This document shows, piece by piece, positions 33,797 to 42,584 of a stretch of 64,000 nucleotides of DNA. This DNA is from Microbacterium azadirachtae (GTDB lineage Bacteria; Actinomycetota; Actinomycetes; Actinomycetales; Microbacteriaceae): assembly GCF_000956545.1 (NCBI RefSeq), contig NZ_JYIT01000077.1, forward strand, positions 1 to 64,000, read 5' to 3'. The position numbers and the translations under genes were made by a program. The notes under the pieces are model-generated. The model was not told the origin of the DNA and ran no database searches. It worked only from the letters and a program-made list of their open reading frames with translations. The stretch's first letter is position 1. Each line of letters opens with the position of its first letter.

Positions 33797-34933
33797 ATGA
33801 CGCAGATCGAGCCGATCCGCCTCGCCGAGCTGACCACGCTGCAGACCGGCGCGGCCCCTGCGCGGATGGTCGAGGCCATGACCGCGGACGACCTCGTCGC
33901 CGCCCTGCGCGACGTGTGGGCGAGCGGGGACGAGTGGTTCGTGCTCGGCGGCGGATCCAACCTGTTCGCGGGCGACGCGCCCTTCGACGGCACCGTCGTG
34001 CGCATCCGCACGAACGGGATCGAGGAGCTGCCGTCGCCGCATCCGGGACGGATCCGTCTGCGCGCGCAGGCCGGTCATGACTGGGATGCGCTCGTCGCGT
34101 ACGCCGTCGAGCGCGGGTACGCCGGCATCGAGGCGATGTCGGGCATCCCTGGCACGGTCGGCGCCGCTCCGGTGCAGAACGTGGGCGCCTACGGGCAGGA
34201 GATCCAGGAGACCCTCGTCGAGGTGGAACTCCTCGACGAGCACTCCGGCGAGGTCGTCACGACGCCTGCGGCAGACCTCGGGCTCGGCTTCCGCACCTCC
34301 GTGCTGAAGCACCACTACGGATCCGTCGCCGAGCGCCGGGCCGTGATCCTCTCCGTCACCCTCGACCTCGCGGTCACGGGTGACGCCGGACGGGTTGTGC
34401 GCGGCGAGCAGCTGCGCCGGGCGCTCGGACTCACGAACGACGACCCCGTGCCGCTCGCCTGGGTGCGCGAGCGCATCCTCTCCACCCGGGCCGCGAAGGG
34501 GATGCTCTTCGACCCCGCGGATCCGGACACGCACGGGGCCGGATCCTTCTTCCAGAACGCGATCGTGCCGGAGTCCGTGGCGCGGACTCTGCCGCCCGAG
34601 TGCCCGCGCTGGCCCGTCACGCCCGATCTCGACACGATCACCGTGATCCCGCTCGACGCGTACTACGGCCTCGTGCCCAAGCCCGAGGCACCGCCGAGCG
34701 ACGTGAAGGTGAGCGCAGCATGGCTCATCGAGCACGCCGGGATCCGCAAGGGCTTCAGGCTGCCGCGCTCACGCGCCGGCGTGTCCACCAAGCACGCCCT
34801 CGCCCTCACGAACCGCGGAGGGGCGACGGCGGGAGAGATCGCCGAGCTCGCCCGCTTCATCCAGAGCCGGGTGCATTCCGAGTTCGGCCTGCTGCTGCAG
34901 CCCGAGCCCGTCCTCGTCGACGTCGAGCTGTAA
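33797..34933 (+). CDS. murB: UDP-N-acetylenolpyruvoylglucosamine reductase
   Basis: 378 aa. FAD-binding signatures VLGGGSNLFAGDAPFDG and GIEAMSGIPGTVGAAPVQNVGAYGQE are clear; the catalytic Ser is in GSFFQNAIV and the active-site Glu in the C-terminal HSEFGLLLQPE. It reduces UDP-GlcNAc-enolpyruvate to UDP-MurNAc with NADPH in peptidoglycan synthesis. It begins one base after the hadB-like stop, so the three genes form an operon. Confidence 0.95.
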   Translation: MTQIEPIRLAELTTLQTGAAPARMVEAMTADDLVAALRDVWASGDEWFVLGGGSNLFAGDAPFDGTVVRIRTNGIEELPSPHPGRIRLRAQAGHDWDALVAYAVERGYAGIEAMSGIPGTVGAAPVQNVGAYGQEIQETLVEVELLDEHSGEVVTTPAADLGLGFRTSVLKHHYGSVAERRAVILSVTLDLAVTGDAGRVVRGEQLRRALGLTNDDPVPLAWVRERILSTRAAKGMLFDPADPDTHGAGSFFQNAIVPESVARTLPPECPRWPVTPDLDTITVIPLDAYYGLVPKPEAPPSDVKVSAAWLIEHAGIRKGFRLPRSRAGVSTKHALALTNRGGATAGEIAELARFIQSRVHSEFGLLLQPEPVLVDVEL

Positions 34934-34985
34934 GCGGAGCCGGGGATGCTCGGCTGAGGTCGGATCCGCGGCGTACGCTCGCAGG

Positions 34986-35384
34986 ATGACCGGACTCGTG
35001 CCCTACCTCCTGTTCCCCGGAACCGCGGCCGATGCGCTGCCGTTCTACCAGACGATCTTCGGCGGCGAGGCGGTGCTGCACACCTACGCCGAGTTCGGGC
35101 GCGCCGACGGACCCGGCGACGCCATCGCGCACGGCATGCTCACCGGCGGGCCGGTCGCGCTGGCCGCCGCCGATGCGGCGCCGGACGAGGATGCGGTGCA
35201 CATGAACGGGATGTTCTTCTCGCTGCTGGGCACCGCGGATCCGGAGACGCTCACGCGCTGGTTCGCGCAGCTCGGCGACGGCGGCCGCGTGATCGACCCG
35301 CTGCAGGAGCGCCCTTGGGGTGCCCACGACGGCACGCTCGTGGACCGCTTCGGTGTGCGCTGGCTCATCGGCTACGAGGGCTGA
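34986..35384 (+). CDS. VOC-superfamily (PhnB-like) protein
   Basis: 132 aa, paired beta-alpha-beta-beta-beta units: VPYLLFPGTAADALPFYQTIFGGEAV in two parts at the start, HMNGMFFSLLGTADPETLTRWFAQL in the middle, and PWGAHDGTLVDRFGVRWLI at the end. This is the glyoxalase/DUF (3-demethylubiquinone-like) PhnB group, often annotated only as VOC; the metal ligands are not all evident. A TACGCT box precedes the ATG by about six bases (leaderless pattern). Function unknown. Confidence 0.75.
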   Translation: MTGLVPYLLFPGTAADALPFYQTIFGGEAVLHTYAEFGRADGPGDAIAHGMLTGGPVALAAADAAPDEDAVHMNGMFFSLLGTADPETLTRWFAQLGDGGRVIDPLQERPWGAHDGTLVDRFGVRWLIGYEG

Positions 35385-35399
35385 GTGCTCCCCGTCTCT

Positions 35400-35464
35400 C
35401 CGTCTATTTCTGCCGAACCGTGGGATTCAGGCCCTGAAAGCCACGGTTCGGCAGAAATAGACGG
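35400..35464. repeat. Palindromic repeat, copy 1
   Basis: A 65-base element with perfect 24-bp arms beginning CCGTCTATTTCTGCCG and a 17-base loop. It fills the gap between two convergent genes and would form a very stable hairpin on either strand, so it can act as a bidirectional terminator. Copies 2 and 3 are at 43310 and 50351. Confidence 0.85.
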
Positions 35465-35477
35465 AAGCAGGCGACGG

Positions 35478-36680
35478 TCAGGAGGCGAAGAGGCGCTGCA
35501 GGCGCTGCACGCCCTCGAGGAGCTGGTCGTCGCCGAGCGCGTACGACATGCGGATGTAGCCCGACGGGCCGAAGGCCTCGCCCGGCACCACGGCTACCTC
35601 GGCCTGGTCGAGGATGAGGTCGGCGAGCTCGAGGGAGGTCGTCGGCGTCACACCGCCCCAGGTGCGCCCGAGCAGGCCCTGCACGTCGGGGTAGACGTAG
35701 AAGGCGCCGGTCGGGTTCGGCACCACGAGGCCTTCGATCTTCGACAGCTCCGAGACGATGAGCCGACGGCGGCGGTCGAACGCCTCGCGCATCTGCTCGG
35801 CCTCGGTCTGCGGGCCGTTCAGGGCGGCGATCGCGGCGCGCTGCGCGACGTTGTTCACGTTGCTCGTGAGGTGTGACTGCAGGTTGCCCGCGATCTTGAT
35901 CGCATCCGCCGGGCCGACCATCCAGCCCACCCGCCAGCCGGTCATCGCGTAGGTCTTCGCGACGCCGTTGACCAGGATGGTCTGGCCGGCGACCTCGGGC
36001 AGCGCCTCGACGACGGAGGTCGCCTTCACACCCTCGTAGGTGAGGTTCTGGTAGATCTCGTCCGAGACGATCCAGATTCCGTGCTCGAGGGCCCAGGCCG
36101 CGATGGCCTTCGTCTCCTCCGCGGAGTACACGGATCCGGTCGGGTTGGACGGAGACACGAACACCAGCACGGTGGTGCGCTCGGTGCGGGCCGCCTCGAG
36201 CTGGTCGACCGTGACCTTGTAGTCCTGGTCGGCGCCGGCGAAGACCTCGACCGGGACGCCGTCGGCGAGGCGGATGGCCTCGGGATAGGTGGTCCAGTAC
36301 GGGGCGGGCAGCAGCACCTCGTCGCCCGGGTTCACGACGGCCTGGAATGCCTGGTAGACCGACTGCTTGCCGCCGTTGGTGACGATCACCTGCGACGGGG
36401 ACACCTCGAGGCCGGAGTCGCGCAGCGTCTTCGCGGCGATCGCCTCGCGCAGCTCCGGAAGCCCGGCGGCCGGCGTGTAGCGGTAGTTCGCCGGGTTCGC
36501 CAGGGCCTCGGCCGCCGCGTCCACGATGAACTGCGGCGTGGCGAAGTCGGGCTCGCCGGCGGCGTACGAGACGACGGGCTTGCCCTCAGCCTTGAGGGCC
36601 TTGGCCTTGGCATCCACCTTCAGCGTGGCGGACTCGGCGATGGCGGAGAGTTTGCGGGAGAGAGGCGCGCGTTCGGTCAC
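35478..36680 (-). CDS. Class I/II aspartate-type aminotransferase
   Basis: 400 aa fold-type I PLP enzyme. Landmarks: [75 protein letters not shown] with the PLP-contacting Asp-Tyr, and the Schiff-base Lys in [16 protein letters not shown]. It fits the 1-beta subgroup of aspartate aminotransferases. Start GTG at 36680 lies six bases after TACGCT, a leaderless arrangement; an upstream in-frame ATG has no support. In many relatives this gene sits beside tRNA-Trp/secE; here 22 kb separate them. Confidence 0.92.
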   Translation of the reverse strand: MTERAPLSRKLSAIAESATLKVDAKAKALKAEGKPVVSYAAGEPDFATPQFIVDAAAEALANPANYRYTPAAGLPELREAIAAKTLRDSGLEVSPSQVIVTNGGKQSVYQAFQAVVNPGDEVLLPAPYWTTYPEAIRLADGVPVEVFAGADQDYKVTVDQLEAARTERTTVLVFVSPSNPTGSVYSAEETKAIAAWALEHGIWIVSDEIYQNLTYEGVKATSVVEALPEVAGQTILVNGVAKTYAMTGWRVGWMVGPADAIKIAGNLQSHLTSNVNNVAQRAAIAALNGPQTEAEQMREAFDRRRRLIVSELSKIEGLVVPNPTGAFYVYPDVQGLLGRTWGGVTPTTSLELADLILDQAEVAVVPGEAFGPSGYIRMSYALGDDQLLEGVQRLQRLFAS

Positions 36681-36818
36681 GCTCCCAGCGTACTCGGGAG
36701 GCACTCGCGTGATATGGCCATGACGTACAAGAAAGGGCGCTCTTTGTCCGACAAGGCGAACGGCGCCGCTCCGCCGTCGAGCGGGCTGCACGGCGCCCGG
36801 GTCAGAGCCGCGCGGCGC

Positions 36819-37268
36819 TCAGGTCAGGAACGACGGCGGGACCGCGCAGTAGTCGGCCAAGCGTCGCGCGGGGGCATTCGGATCCGTCACGTCGACGAGC
36901 GCCGTCGCGGCCGTGTGGGGCACCTCGTCGCCCTCGATCACCCACACGGAGTAGTGCCAGAGGCCGCGTGCCCGCTCGGCGAGGAGGTTCGCCGAGCCGG
37001 GGACGATCAGCACCGCGTCGGCGCCGGCGGCGCGGAACGGCGCCACCACCTCGGTGCGCAGCTGCTCCGCGCCCTCGCCCGGCGCGGTGGTGACCCGCGC
37101 GTCGACGCCGCGACCGGCGAGCGCCTCGCGCAGGCTCGCGGCCGCCGCCGCGGAGCGCGCCCCGTCGGGGCTCGCCACCGCCACGAGGCGGGCGCCCCGG
37201 GGGTAGTCGCGGAGGAACTCGTCCGCGATGCCGTCGAACAGGGTGCGCCGCGCGGAGGGATCGGTCAT
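36819..37268 (-). CDS. Uridine-kinase-like protein with degenerate P-loop, 149 aa
   Basis: Not firmly recognised. The layout resembles the small uridine-kinase-like NTPases of actinobacteria: FDGIADEFLRDYPRGARLVAV is the first helix and strand (given in two parts, FDGIADEFL and RGARLVAV), followed by SPDGARSAAA where a P-loop GxxGxGKS/T would be expected. The Gly-Lys-Ser/Thr is missing, so ATP binding in the usual way is unlikely. Later VLIVPGSANLLAERARGLWHYSVWV matches the second half of such proteins. TACCCT six bases before the ATG gives a leaderless start. Possibly a regulatory paralogue. Confidence 0.6.
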   Translation of the reverse strand: MTDPSARRTLFDGIADEFLRDYPRGARLVAVASPDGARSAAAAASLREALAGRGVDARVTTAPGEGAEQLRTEVVAPFRAAGADAVLIVPGSANLLAERARGLWHYSVWVIEGDEVPHTAATALVDVTDPNAPARRLADYCAVPPSFLT

Positions 37269-37323
37269 GGGTCCAGGGTAGGCGCGTACGAGCGGTCGCG
37301 GGCCGGATCCGGCCGGCGGGCGC

Positions 37324-37788
37324 TCAGCGCTCGACGAGCACGCCGTCCTCATCGGCGTACAGCCGGGCGCCCGGCCGGAACTCGACGTCGCCGAAGCGCA
37401 GCACCGCGTCGATCTCGCCGGAGCCCGTCTTCGCGCTCTTGCGGGGGTTGGTGCCCAGGGCCTTGACGCCCAGGGGGAGCCGGCCGATCGCGGCGCTGTC
37501 GCGGATCGCCCCGTGGATGAGGACACCCGCCCAGCCGTGCTCGACGGCGCTCTCGGCGATCATGTCGCCCATGAGCGCCGTGCCGAGGGAGCCGGATCCG
37601 TCGACCACGAGGACGGCGCCGTCGCCGTCGGTCGCCAGCAGCTCCTTCACGAGCTGGTTGTCCTGGAAGCAGCGCACCGTGCGGATCGGCCCGTCGAACG
37701 CGAGGCGTCCGCCGAAGTCCCGCAGCGGAAGGGCCAGGGACTGCAGCGCGTCGCCGTGCTCGTCGTAGAGGTCTGCGGTGGAGGTCAT
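37324..37788 (-). CDS. rraA: RraA-family protein
   Basis: 154 aa. The RraA/HMG-aldolase signature is clear: TVRCFQDNQLVKELL, GSGSLGTALMGDMIAESA, GWAGVLIHGAIRDSAAIG with the conserved Arg-Asp, and GVKALGTNPRKS. In E. coli RraA restrains RNase E; many actinobacterial members instead show 4-hydroxy-4-methyl-2-oxoglutarate or oxaloacetate aldolase activity, and sequence alone does not decide. It is downstream of aceB with a palindrome between them. Confidence 0.82.
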   Translation of the reverse strand: MTSTADLYDEHGDALQSLALPLRDFGGRLAFDGPIRTVRCFQDNQLVKELLATDGDGAVLVVDGSGSLGTALMGDMIAESAVEHGWAGVLIHGAIRDSAAIGRLPLGVKALGTNPRKSAKTGSGEIDAVLRFGDVEFRPGARLYADEDGVLVER

Positions 37789-37816
37789 GGTGGGGATCCT
37801 TTCACGGCCCTCGCGA

Positions 37817-37858
37817 TCGTTGAGCGAGGACGTCGCCTTCGGCGTCCTCGCTCAACGA
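37817..37858 (-). terminator. Palindrome after aceB
   Basis: Perfect 16-bp arms TCGTTGAGCGAGGACG and its complement around a 10-base loop, 14 bases after the aceB stop. The CGTTGAGCGAGG motif resembles repeats that I know to be frequent in Microbacteriaceae, so it may be both terminator and dispersed repeat. Confidence 0.75.
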
Positions 37859-37872
37859 CCCCGGGGGAGCGC

Positions 37873-39537
37873 TCAGTCCTCGACGAGGTGCTTCGCGTAG
37901 GCGCTGAGAGTGAGGAACGCAGGGAACTCGGGCCGCAGCGCGACCTCGCGGAACACCTCGGCAGCGTCATCGAAGCGGTCGGCCTCGGAGCGCGGGGTCT
38001 CCGCGAGCAGCGCGTCGATCAGGCCTTCGACGTACTCCGCAGTGATGAGCGTGCCGTCCTGGGTGGACTGACCCTGGTGGATCCACTGCCACACCTGGGA
38101 CCGGCTGATCTCGGCGGTCGCCGCATCCTCCATGAGGTTGTCGATCGCGACGGCGCCGATGCCGCGCAGCCACGCCTCGATGTAGCGGATCGCCACGGAG
38201 ACGTTGTCGCGCACGCCGTCGGCCGTGATCGGCCGGCCGATGTGCACGTCGAGCAGGTCCTCGGCGCGCACCTGCACGTCGTCGCGCTGCCGGTTGAGCT
38301 GGTTCGGGCGATCGCCGAGCACGGCGTCGAACTCGGCCTGCGCCGTGGGGATCAGGTCGGGATGCGCCACCCAGGTCCCGTCGAAGCCGTCGCCGGCCTC
38401 GCGCTTCTTGTCGGCGGCGACCTTCTCGATCGCGCGCGCGGTCACCTCGGGGTCGCGCCGGTTGGGGATGAAGGCGCTCATGCCGCCGATCGCGAAGGCA
38501 CCGCGCTTGTGGCAGGTCTTCACGAGCAGCTCGGTGTAGGCCCGCATGAACGGCACCGTCATGGTGACCTCGCTGCGGTCCGGCAGGACGAACCGCGCGC
38601 CGCGTCCGCGGTAGTTCTTGATGATCGAGAAGATGTAGTCCCACCGGCCCGCGTTCAGGCCCGCGCAGTGCTCGCGCAGCTCGAACAGGATCTCCTCCAT
38701 CTCGAAGGCGGCCGGAAGCGTCTCGATGAGCACGGTCGCGCGGATCGTGCCGCGGGGGATCCCGAAGTACTCCTCGCTGAACGTGAACACGTCGTTCCAG
38801 AGCTTGGCCTCCTCGCTCGACTCGATCTTGGCGAGGTAGAAGTACGGGCCGCGGCCCGCCTCGATGAGCGCTTGCGCGTTGTGGAAGAAGTAGAGGCCGA
38901 AGTCCACCAGCGAGCCCGACGCGTCCATCCGGCGGCCGGTGCGGTCGGTGAACTCGAGGTGCTTCTCGACGAGATGCCAGCCGCGCGGGCGCATCACGAT
39001 CGTGGGCGTCTGCTCGGCGGTGACGCGGTACTCCCTGCCGTCCTCGCTCGTGTGGGTCAGGCGGCCGCGGATCGCGTCGCGCAGCGACAGCTGCCCGCCG
39101 ATCACGTTGCGCCAGGTGGGGCTCGTCGCATCCTCCTGGTCGGCCAGCCACACCTTCGCGCCGGAGTTCAGGGCGTTGATCGTCATCTTCGGATCGGTGG
39201 GGCCGGTGATCTCCACGCGGCGGTCCTCCAGGCCGGGCCCGGCGCCTGCGACGCGCCAGTCGGCGTCTTCGCGGATGTGCCGGGTGTCGTCGCGGAAGCG
39301 CGGGTCGTGGCCGTTGCCGATCTCGAAGCGGCGGCGCATGCGGTCGGCGAGACGGTCGTGGCGACGTCCGCCGAAGCGGTGGTGGAGCTCCGTGAGGAAC
39401 GCGACCGCAGCGGGCGTGAGGATCTCCGAGAAGCGCTCGTGCATCGGTCCGGTGATGCGCATCGAGGGCCCCTCGGCGGACGCGACGGTGCCGACGATCC
39501 GGATCGGGGCGGTCGGCGACGCCGTGGGAATGGTCAT
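37873..39537 (-). CDS. aceB: Malate synthase A
   Basis: 554 aa, normal for the A form. Signatures: RRVEITGPTDPKMTINALNSGAKVWL in parts (GPTDPKM, NSGAKVWLADQEDA), GLYFFHNAQ, TIRATVLIETLPAAFEMEEIL with the metal-binding Glu, LNAGRWDYIFS and GGMSAFIPNR. It condenses glyoxylate with acetyl-CoA to malate in the glyoxylate bypass. GGAGGAG lies seven bases before the ATG at 39537. It is divergent from ramB, the likely regulator. Isocitrate lyase is not in the window. Confidence 0.95.
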   Translation of the reverse strand: MTIPTASPTAPIRIVGTVASAEGPSMRITGPMHERFSEILTPAAVAFLTELHHRFGGRRHDRLADRMRRRFEIGNGHDPRFRDDTRHIREDADWRVAGAGPGLEDRRVEITGPTDPKMTINALNSGAKVWLADQEDATSPTWRNVIGGQLSLRDAIRGRLTHTSEDGREYRVTAEQTPTIVMRPRGWHLVEKHLEFTDRTGRRMDASGSLVDFGLYFFHNAQALIEAGRGPYFYLAKIESSEEAKLWNDVFTFSEEYFGIPRGTIRATVLIETLPAAFEMEEILFELREHCAGLNAGRWDYIFSIIKNYRGRGARFVLPDRSEVTMTVPFMRAYTELLVKTCHKRGAFAIGGMSAFIPNRRDPEVTARAIEKVAADKKREAGDGFDGTWVAHPDLIPTAQAEFDAVLGDRPNQLNRQRDDVQVRAEDLLDVHIGRPITADGVRDNVSVAIRYIEAWLRGIGAVAIDNLMEDAATAEISRSQVWQWIHQGQSTQDGTLITAEYVEGLIDALLAETPRSEADRFDDAAEVFREVALRPEFPAFLTLSAYAKHLVED

Positions 39538-39567
39538 GATCTGTCTCCTCCGTGAGATGTCGGTCGG

Positions 39568-39606
39568 CCCTTCGAGAGCCTCAGGGGGCTTCGAGAGCCT
39601 CAGGGG
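39568..39606. repeat. Two tandem 19-base repeats upstream of aceB
   Basis: TTCGAGAGCCTCAGGGG occurs at 39571-39587 and again at 39590-39606, period 19. The unit resembles the dispersed actinobacterial sequence CCTTCGACAGGCTCAGGG with one base changed. It lies 31-69 bases upstream of the aceB start, in or near its promoter. Confidence 0.6.
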
Positions 39607-39696
39607 CCGAGGGGCTGTGCCGGGCGGCTTGGAGACCACTCTGCGTGAAGTTCGCGCGGCCGACTGTCGGATCTTGCTGAGAAGTTTGAAGAGATT

Positions 39697-39713
39697 TCTG
39701 TTTTCATGACAGA
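39697..39713. promoter_or_regulatory. Candidate operator in the aceB/ramB divergent region
   Basis: TCTGT-TTTCATG-ACAGA, 5-bp arms with partly symmetric flanks, ten bases before the ramB start. It sits beside GAAGTTTGAAGAG, loosely like the A-rich AAAGTTTGCAAA boxes of RamB in Corynebacterium. Autoregulation is plausible but unproven. Confidence 0.4.
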
Positions 39714-39722
39714 ATCGGCCGC

Positions 39723-41174
39723 ATGGTCACCGCAGACACGGCAGAAGAGGTCGACGCGCTCACGATCGGGCGGCGCATCAGGCAGCTCCGCACCGCCCGG
39801 GGGATGACCCTCGAGCAGCTCGCGACCGAGATCGACCGTGCGCCTAGCCAGGTGTCGATGATCGAGACGGGCAAGCGCGAGCCCAAGCTCACCCAGTTGC
39901 AGGCGATCGCCCGGGCGCTGGACACGACGATCGACCAGATCCTGGCCGAGGCCCCGCTCGACGAGAGAAGCGGCATGGAGATCGCCGTGGAGCGGGCGAT
40001 GAAGGGGCAGACGTTCCAGGCGCTCGGCATCGCGCCGTTCCGGATCGCGAAGACGGTGCCCGACGAGGCGCTCAAGGCCCTGCTCGCCCTGCACGGCGAG
40101 ATCGAGCGGCTGCGCGACGAGCGCGCCGCCACCCCGGAGGAGGCCCGGCGCGCGAACCTCGAGCTGCGTCACCTCATGCGCAGCCAGGACAACCACTTCG
40201 CGGATCTGGAGCGCAAGGCCGCCGAGATCCTCGCCGCCGTGCGCCACCCCGGAGGCCCGCTGACGCAGCGCACCGCGAGCGACATCGCCGCGCACCTCGG
40301 GTTCACGCTGCACTATGCGCCCGACCTGCCGCAGTCCACGCGCAGCGTCGCCGACCTCGCGCACGGCCGGCTGTACCTCTCCAGCCGCGTGCCGGGCAAG
40401 GGCGATGCCCGCACGGCGGTGCTGCAGGCGCTGTCGAGCCGGATCCTGGGCCATTCCGAGCCGCGCAGCTACGCCGAGTTCCTGCGCCAGCGAGTCGAGA
40501 CCAACTACCTCACGGGTGCACTGCTCATGCCGGAGGAGCACCTCGTGCCGGTGCTGAAGGACGCCAAGCAGCGCCGGGCCATCTCCATCGAGGATCTGCG
40601 CGACGCGTACTCGGTGTCCTACGAGACCGCGGCGCACCGCTTCACGAACCTCGCCACCCGGCACCTGGACATCCCGGTGCACTTCCTGAAGGTGCATGAG
40701 TCGGGCACGATCACGAAGGCGTACGAGAACGACGACGTGAACTTCCCGACCGATCGGCTCGGGTCCATCGAGGGGCAGATGTGCTGCCGCAAGTGGACCA
40801 GCCGCGTCGTGTTCGACGAGGAGGACCGGTTCAACCCGTACTACCAGTACACGGACACCGGCAACGGCACGTATTGGTGCACGGCGCGCGTGGAGCCGTC
40901 GAGCGAGGGGCTGCACTCGGTGAGCGTGGGCGTGCGCTTCGACGACACCAAGTGGTTCATCGGGCGGGACACCCCCAACCGCGGCGTCTCGAAGCACTCC
41001 GTCGAGGTGTGCTGCCGGCGGGCGCCGGCGGATCTCGAGGCGCGGTGGCGCGAGCAGTCGTGGCCGAACGTGCGCACCCCGCGCACCCTGCTCGCCACGC
41101 TGCCGACGGGGGCGTTCCCCGGCGTCGACACGACCGACGTGTACGAGTTCCTCGAGGCGCACGCGCCGGACTGA
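39723..41174 (+). CDS. ramB: RamB/ScfR-type regulator of acetate and glyoxylate metabolism
   Basis: 483 aa. An XRE HTH at residues ~15-72 (GMTLEQLATEIDRAPSQVSM) is followed by an ImmA/IrrE-like domain (~170-300, without an obvious HExxH in TNYLTGALLMPEEHLVPV) and the C-terminal DUF2083 region with cysteine pairs QMCCRKW and VEVCCRR. This is the architecture of RamB, which controls aceA, aceB and acetate genes in Corynebacterium and Mycobacterium in response to carbon source. It is divergent from aceB with 185 bases between. Confidence 0.87.
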   Translation: MVTADTAEEVDALTIGRRIRQLRTARGMTLEQLATEIDRAPSQVSMIETGKREPKLTQLQAIARALDTTIDQILAEAPLDERSGMEIAVERAMKGQTFQALGIAPFRIAKTVPDEALKALLALHGEIERLRDERAATPEEARRANLELRHLMRSQDNHFADLERKAAEILAAVRHPGGPLTQRTASDIAAHLGFTLHYAPDLPQSTRSVADLAHGRLYLSSRVPGKGDARTAVLQALSSRILGHSEPRSYAEFLRQRVETNYLTGALLMPEEHLVPVLKDAKQRRAISIEDLRDAYSVSYETAAHRFTNLATRHLDIPVHFLKVHESGTITKAYENDDVNFPTDRLGSIEGQMCCRKWTSRVVFDEEDRFNPYYQYTDTGNGTYWCTARVEPSSEGLHSVSVGVRFDDTKWFIGRDTPNRGVSKHSVEVCCRRAPADLEARWREQSWPNVRTPRTLLATLPTGAFPGVDTTDVYEFLEAHAPD

Positions 41175-41195
41175 TCCGCCGTTGCGGCGGGGTGC

Positions 41196-41846
41196 TCAGA
41201 CGGCGCCCCAGCGCAGGCGCGCCGAGGCCTCGTCGAGCTCGCGGCGCACCGGTTCCGCATCCGTGATCGGGAACAGGGCGACCAGAAGCGGCGCGTAGCC
41301 CGGAGCCGGGGCGACCGCGTAGGCGAGCGCCCGCGCGCCGCCGCGCGCGGGCCCGAGCACGGTGCGCGTGGCACGGCCGTCCACGAGGGCGTACCAGGAG
41401 AACTCGCCGCCGGAGGCGAGCAGCACCGACGCTGCGTCCGTGGCGCGGGCGAGCAGCGTGCCGGAGTCGCCGTCGGGCGCGAAACGGGCATCGTCGAGGC
41501 CCAGCGCCCGCGCCAGTGCGGGGGAGTGCCCTGGCTCCGCGGTCGTGCCGTGGGCCGCGGCGGCGAGCGGAACGCCGTACGTGCGGAGGAGTCCGGCGTT
41601 GCCCACGGGCCACGCCGCCTCCAGTCCGGCGCGGGAGTGCAGCGCCTCGAAGACGGCTCGGCGCAGGAGCGGCTCGCCCGCATCGTCGGAGGGGGCCGCG
41701 GCGCGTCCCCACCGCGCGAAGAGCCCGGCGTCGCGGTCCGCGTCGATCGCGGAGGCCAGGAGCTCGGACGACGCGAGCGCCCGCTCGGCCGCACCCGGAG
41801 CCGCGGCCGCGGTCACGACGCGCTCCAGATCCTCGCTCCAGCCCAT
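41196..41846 (-). CDS. Uncharacterised protein, 216 aa
   Basis: Not recognised. A soluble Ala/Leu/Arg-rich protein, without signal or membrane segment, that begins MGWSEDLERVVTAAAAPGAAE and contains GLLRTYGVPLAAAAHGTTAEP and a strand-rich second half ending LFPITDAEPVRRELDEA. The arrangement could be a small sensor-like alpha/beta domain, but no motif supports a function. It is convergent with ramB (a 5-bp GC hairpin at 41176-41190 between them). In-frame codon use is normal for the window, and the gene is probably real. Confidence 0.65.
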   Translation of the reverse strand: MGWSEDLERVVTAAAAPGAAERALASSELLASAIDADRDAGLFARWGRAAAPSDDAGEPLLRRAVFEALHSRAGLEAAWPVGNAGLLRTYGVPLAAAAHGTTAEPGHSPALARALGLDDARFAPDGDSGTLLARATDAASVLLASGGEFSWYALVDGRATRTVLGPARGGARALAYAVAPAPGYAPLLVALFPITDAEPVRRELDEASARLRWGAV

Positions 41847-41914
41847 GTCGCCACCCTACGTCAGGCGGTGCGATGCGGGCAGGTGCGATGCGGGCAGGCG
41901 GCGCGGCGCCTCGA

Positions 41915-42490
41915 TCAGCGGGCGGTGTCCCGCCGGACGACCAGCGCGTCCACGAGTGTCGCGAGACCGAACTCGAAGGCCTCGTCCACGTCGCCGCCGA
42001 GCTGGAAGGCCCCGGCCTGCTCCATGGTGCAGAACCCGTGCGCCCAGGCGGTCAGGGTCCGCGCGGCCGGGAGCGGATCCCCCGGCGCCGCCTTCCGCAC
42101 CGCGCCCAGGAGCGTCGCGGTCAGCGCCGCCATGCCCTCGGATGGGGGCTGGGCGCTCAGGTCGGCCCCGGCGAACAGCAGCGACGCGGCGCGCGGGGAG
42201 CGTGCGCTGAACGCGCGGAAGGCGCGGGCGATCGCGCGGAGTCCGGTCGCCGGATCCTCGTCGGATCCGGAGAGCGCGGCGATGTCCTCGCCCAGCTCCC
42301 GTGCCGCATCGTCGGCGATCAGGCGCAACAGGTCGTGCCGGTGCGCGACGTGCTTGTACAGGCTGGGGGCGCGCACGCCCACGACGGCGGCCACGGCGCT
42401 GATCGTGACGGCGTCGATCCCCTCGCGCTCGGCGATCGCGCGGGCGGCGTCGGTGAGGGCGGCGCGGGTGACGCGCTGCGGTGCGGGCAT
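41915..42490 (-). CDS. TetR-family regulator divergent from an MBL-fold hydrolase
   Basis: 191 aa. HTH at ~residues 10-55 (TISAVAAVVGVRAPSLYKHVAHRHDLLR in parts: AAVVGVRAPSLYKHV). The C-terminal domain holds ARTLTAWAHGFCTMEQAGAF, the WHG-type TetR ligand domain (here WAHGF). It is divergent from the MBL-fold gene with palindromic sites in between, the classical layout for a repressor of its neighbour and itself. Ligand unknown. Confidence 0.85.
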   Translation of the reverse strand: MPAPQRVTRAALTDAARAIAEREGIDAVTISAVAAVVGVRAPSLYKHVAHRHDLLRLIADDAARELGEDIAALSGSDEDPATGLRAIARAFRAFSARSPRAASLLFAGADLSAQPPSEGMAALTATLLGAVRKAAPGDPLPAARTLTAWAHGFCTMEQAGAFQLGGDVDEAFEFGLATLVDALVVRRDTAR

Positions 42491-42541
42491 CGTGTCCTCC
42501 TCTGCGGCGACGTCCTGCGGGGATCCCGGAACCTCATCATA

Positions 42542-42577
42542 AGGCTATTGACAGTAGCCATGATAGCTATGTAGCGT
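42542..42577 (+). promoter_or_regulatory. Promoter and TetR-type operator of the MBL-fold gene
   Basis: TTGACA (42548-42553) and TAGCGT (42572-42577), 18-base spacer. The -35 sits inside GGCTA-TTGACAG-TAGCC (arms of 5 bp) and the spacer contains ATAGCTAT. The repeated TAGCC/GGCTA units suit binding by the divergent TetR protein. Confidence 0.6.
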
Positions 42578-42584
42578 AGCCATC

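Noticed and set aside
36719..36818. Possible small plus-strand gene starting ATGACGTACAAG
   Set aside because: The frame continues only as the antisense of the degenerate P-loop gene and has no ribosome site or terminator.
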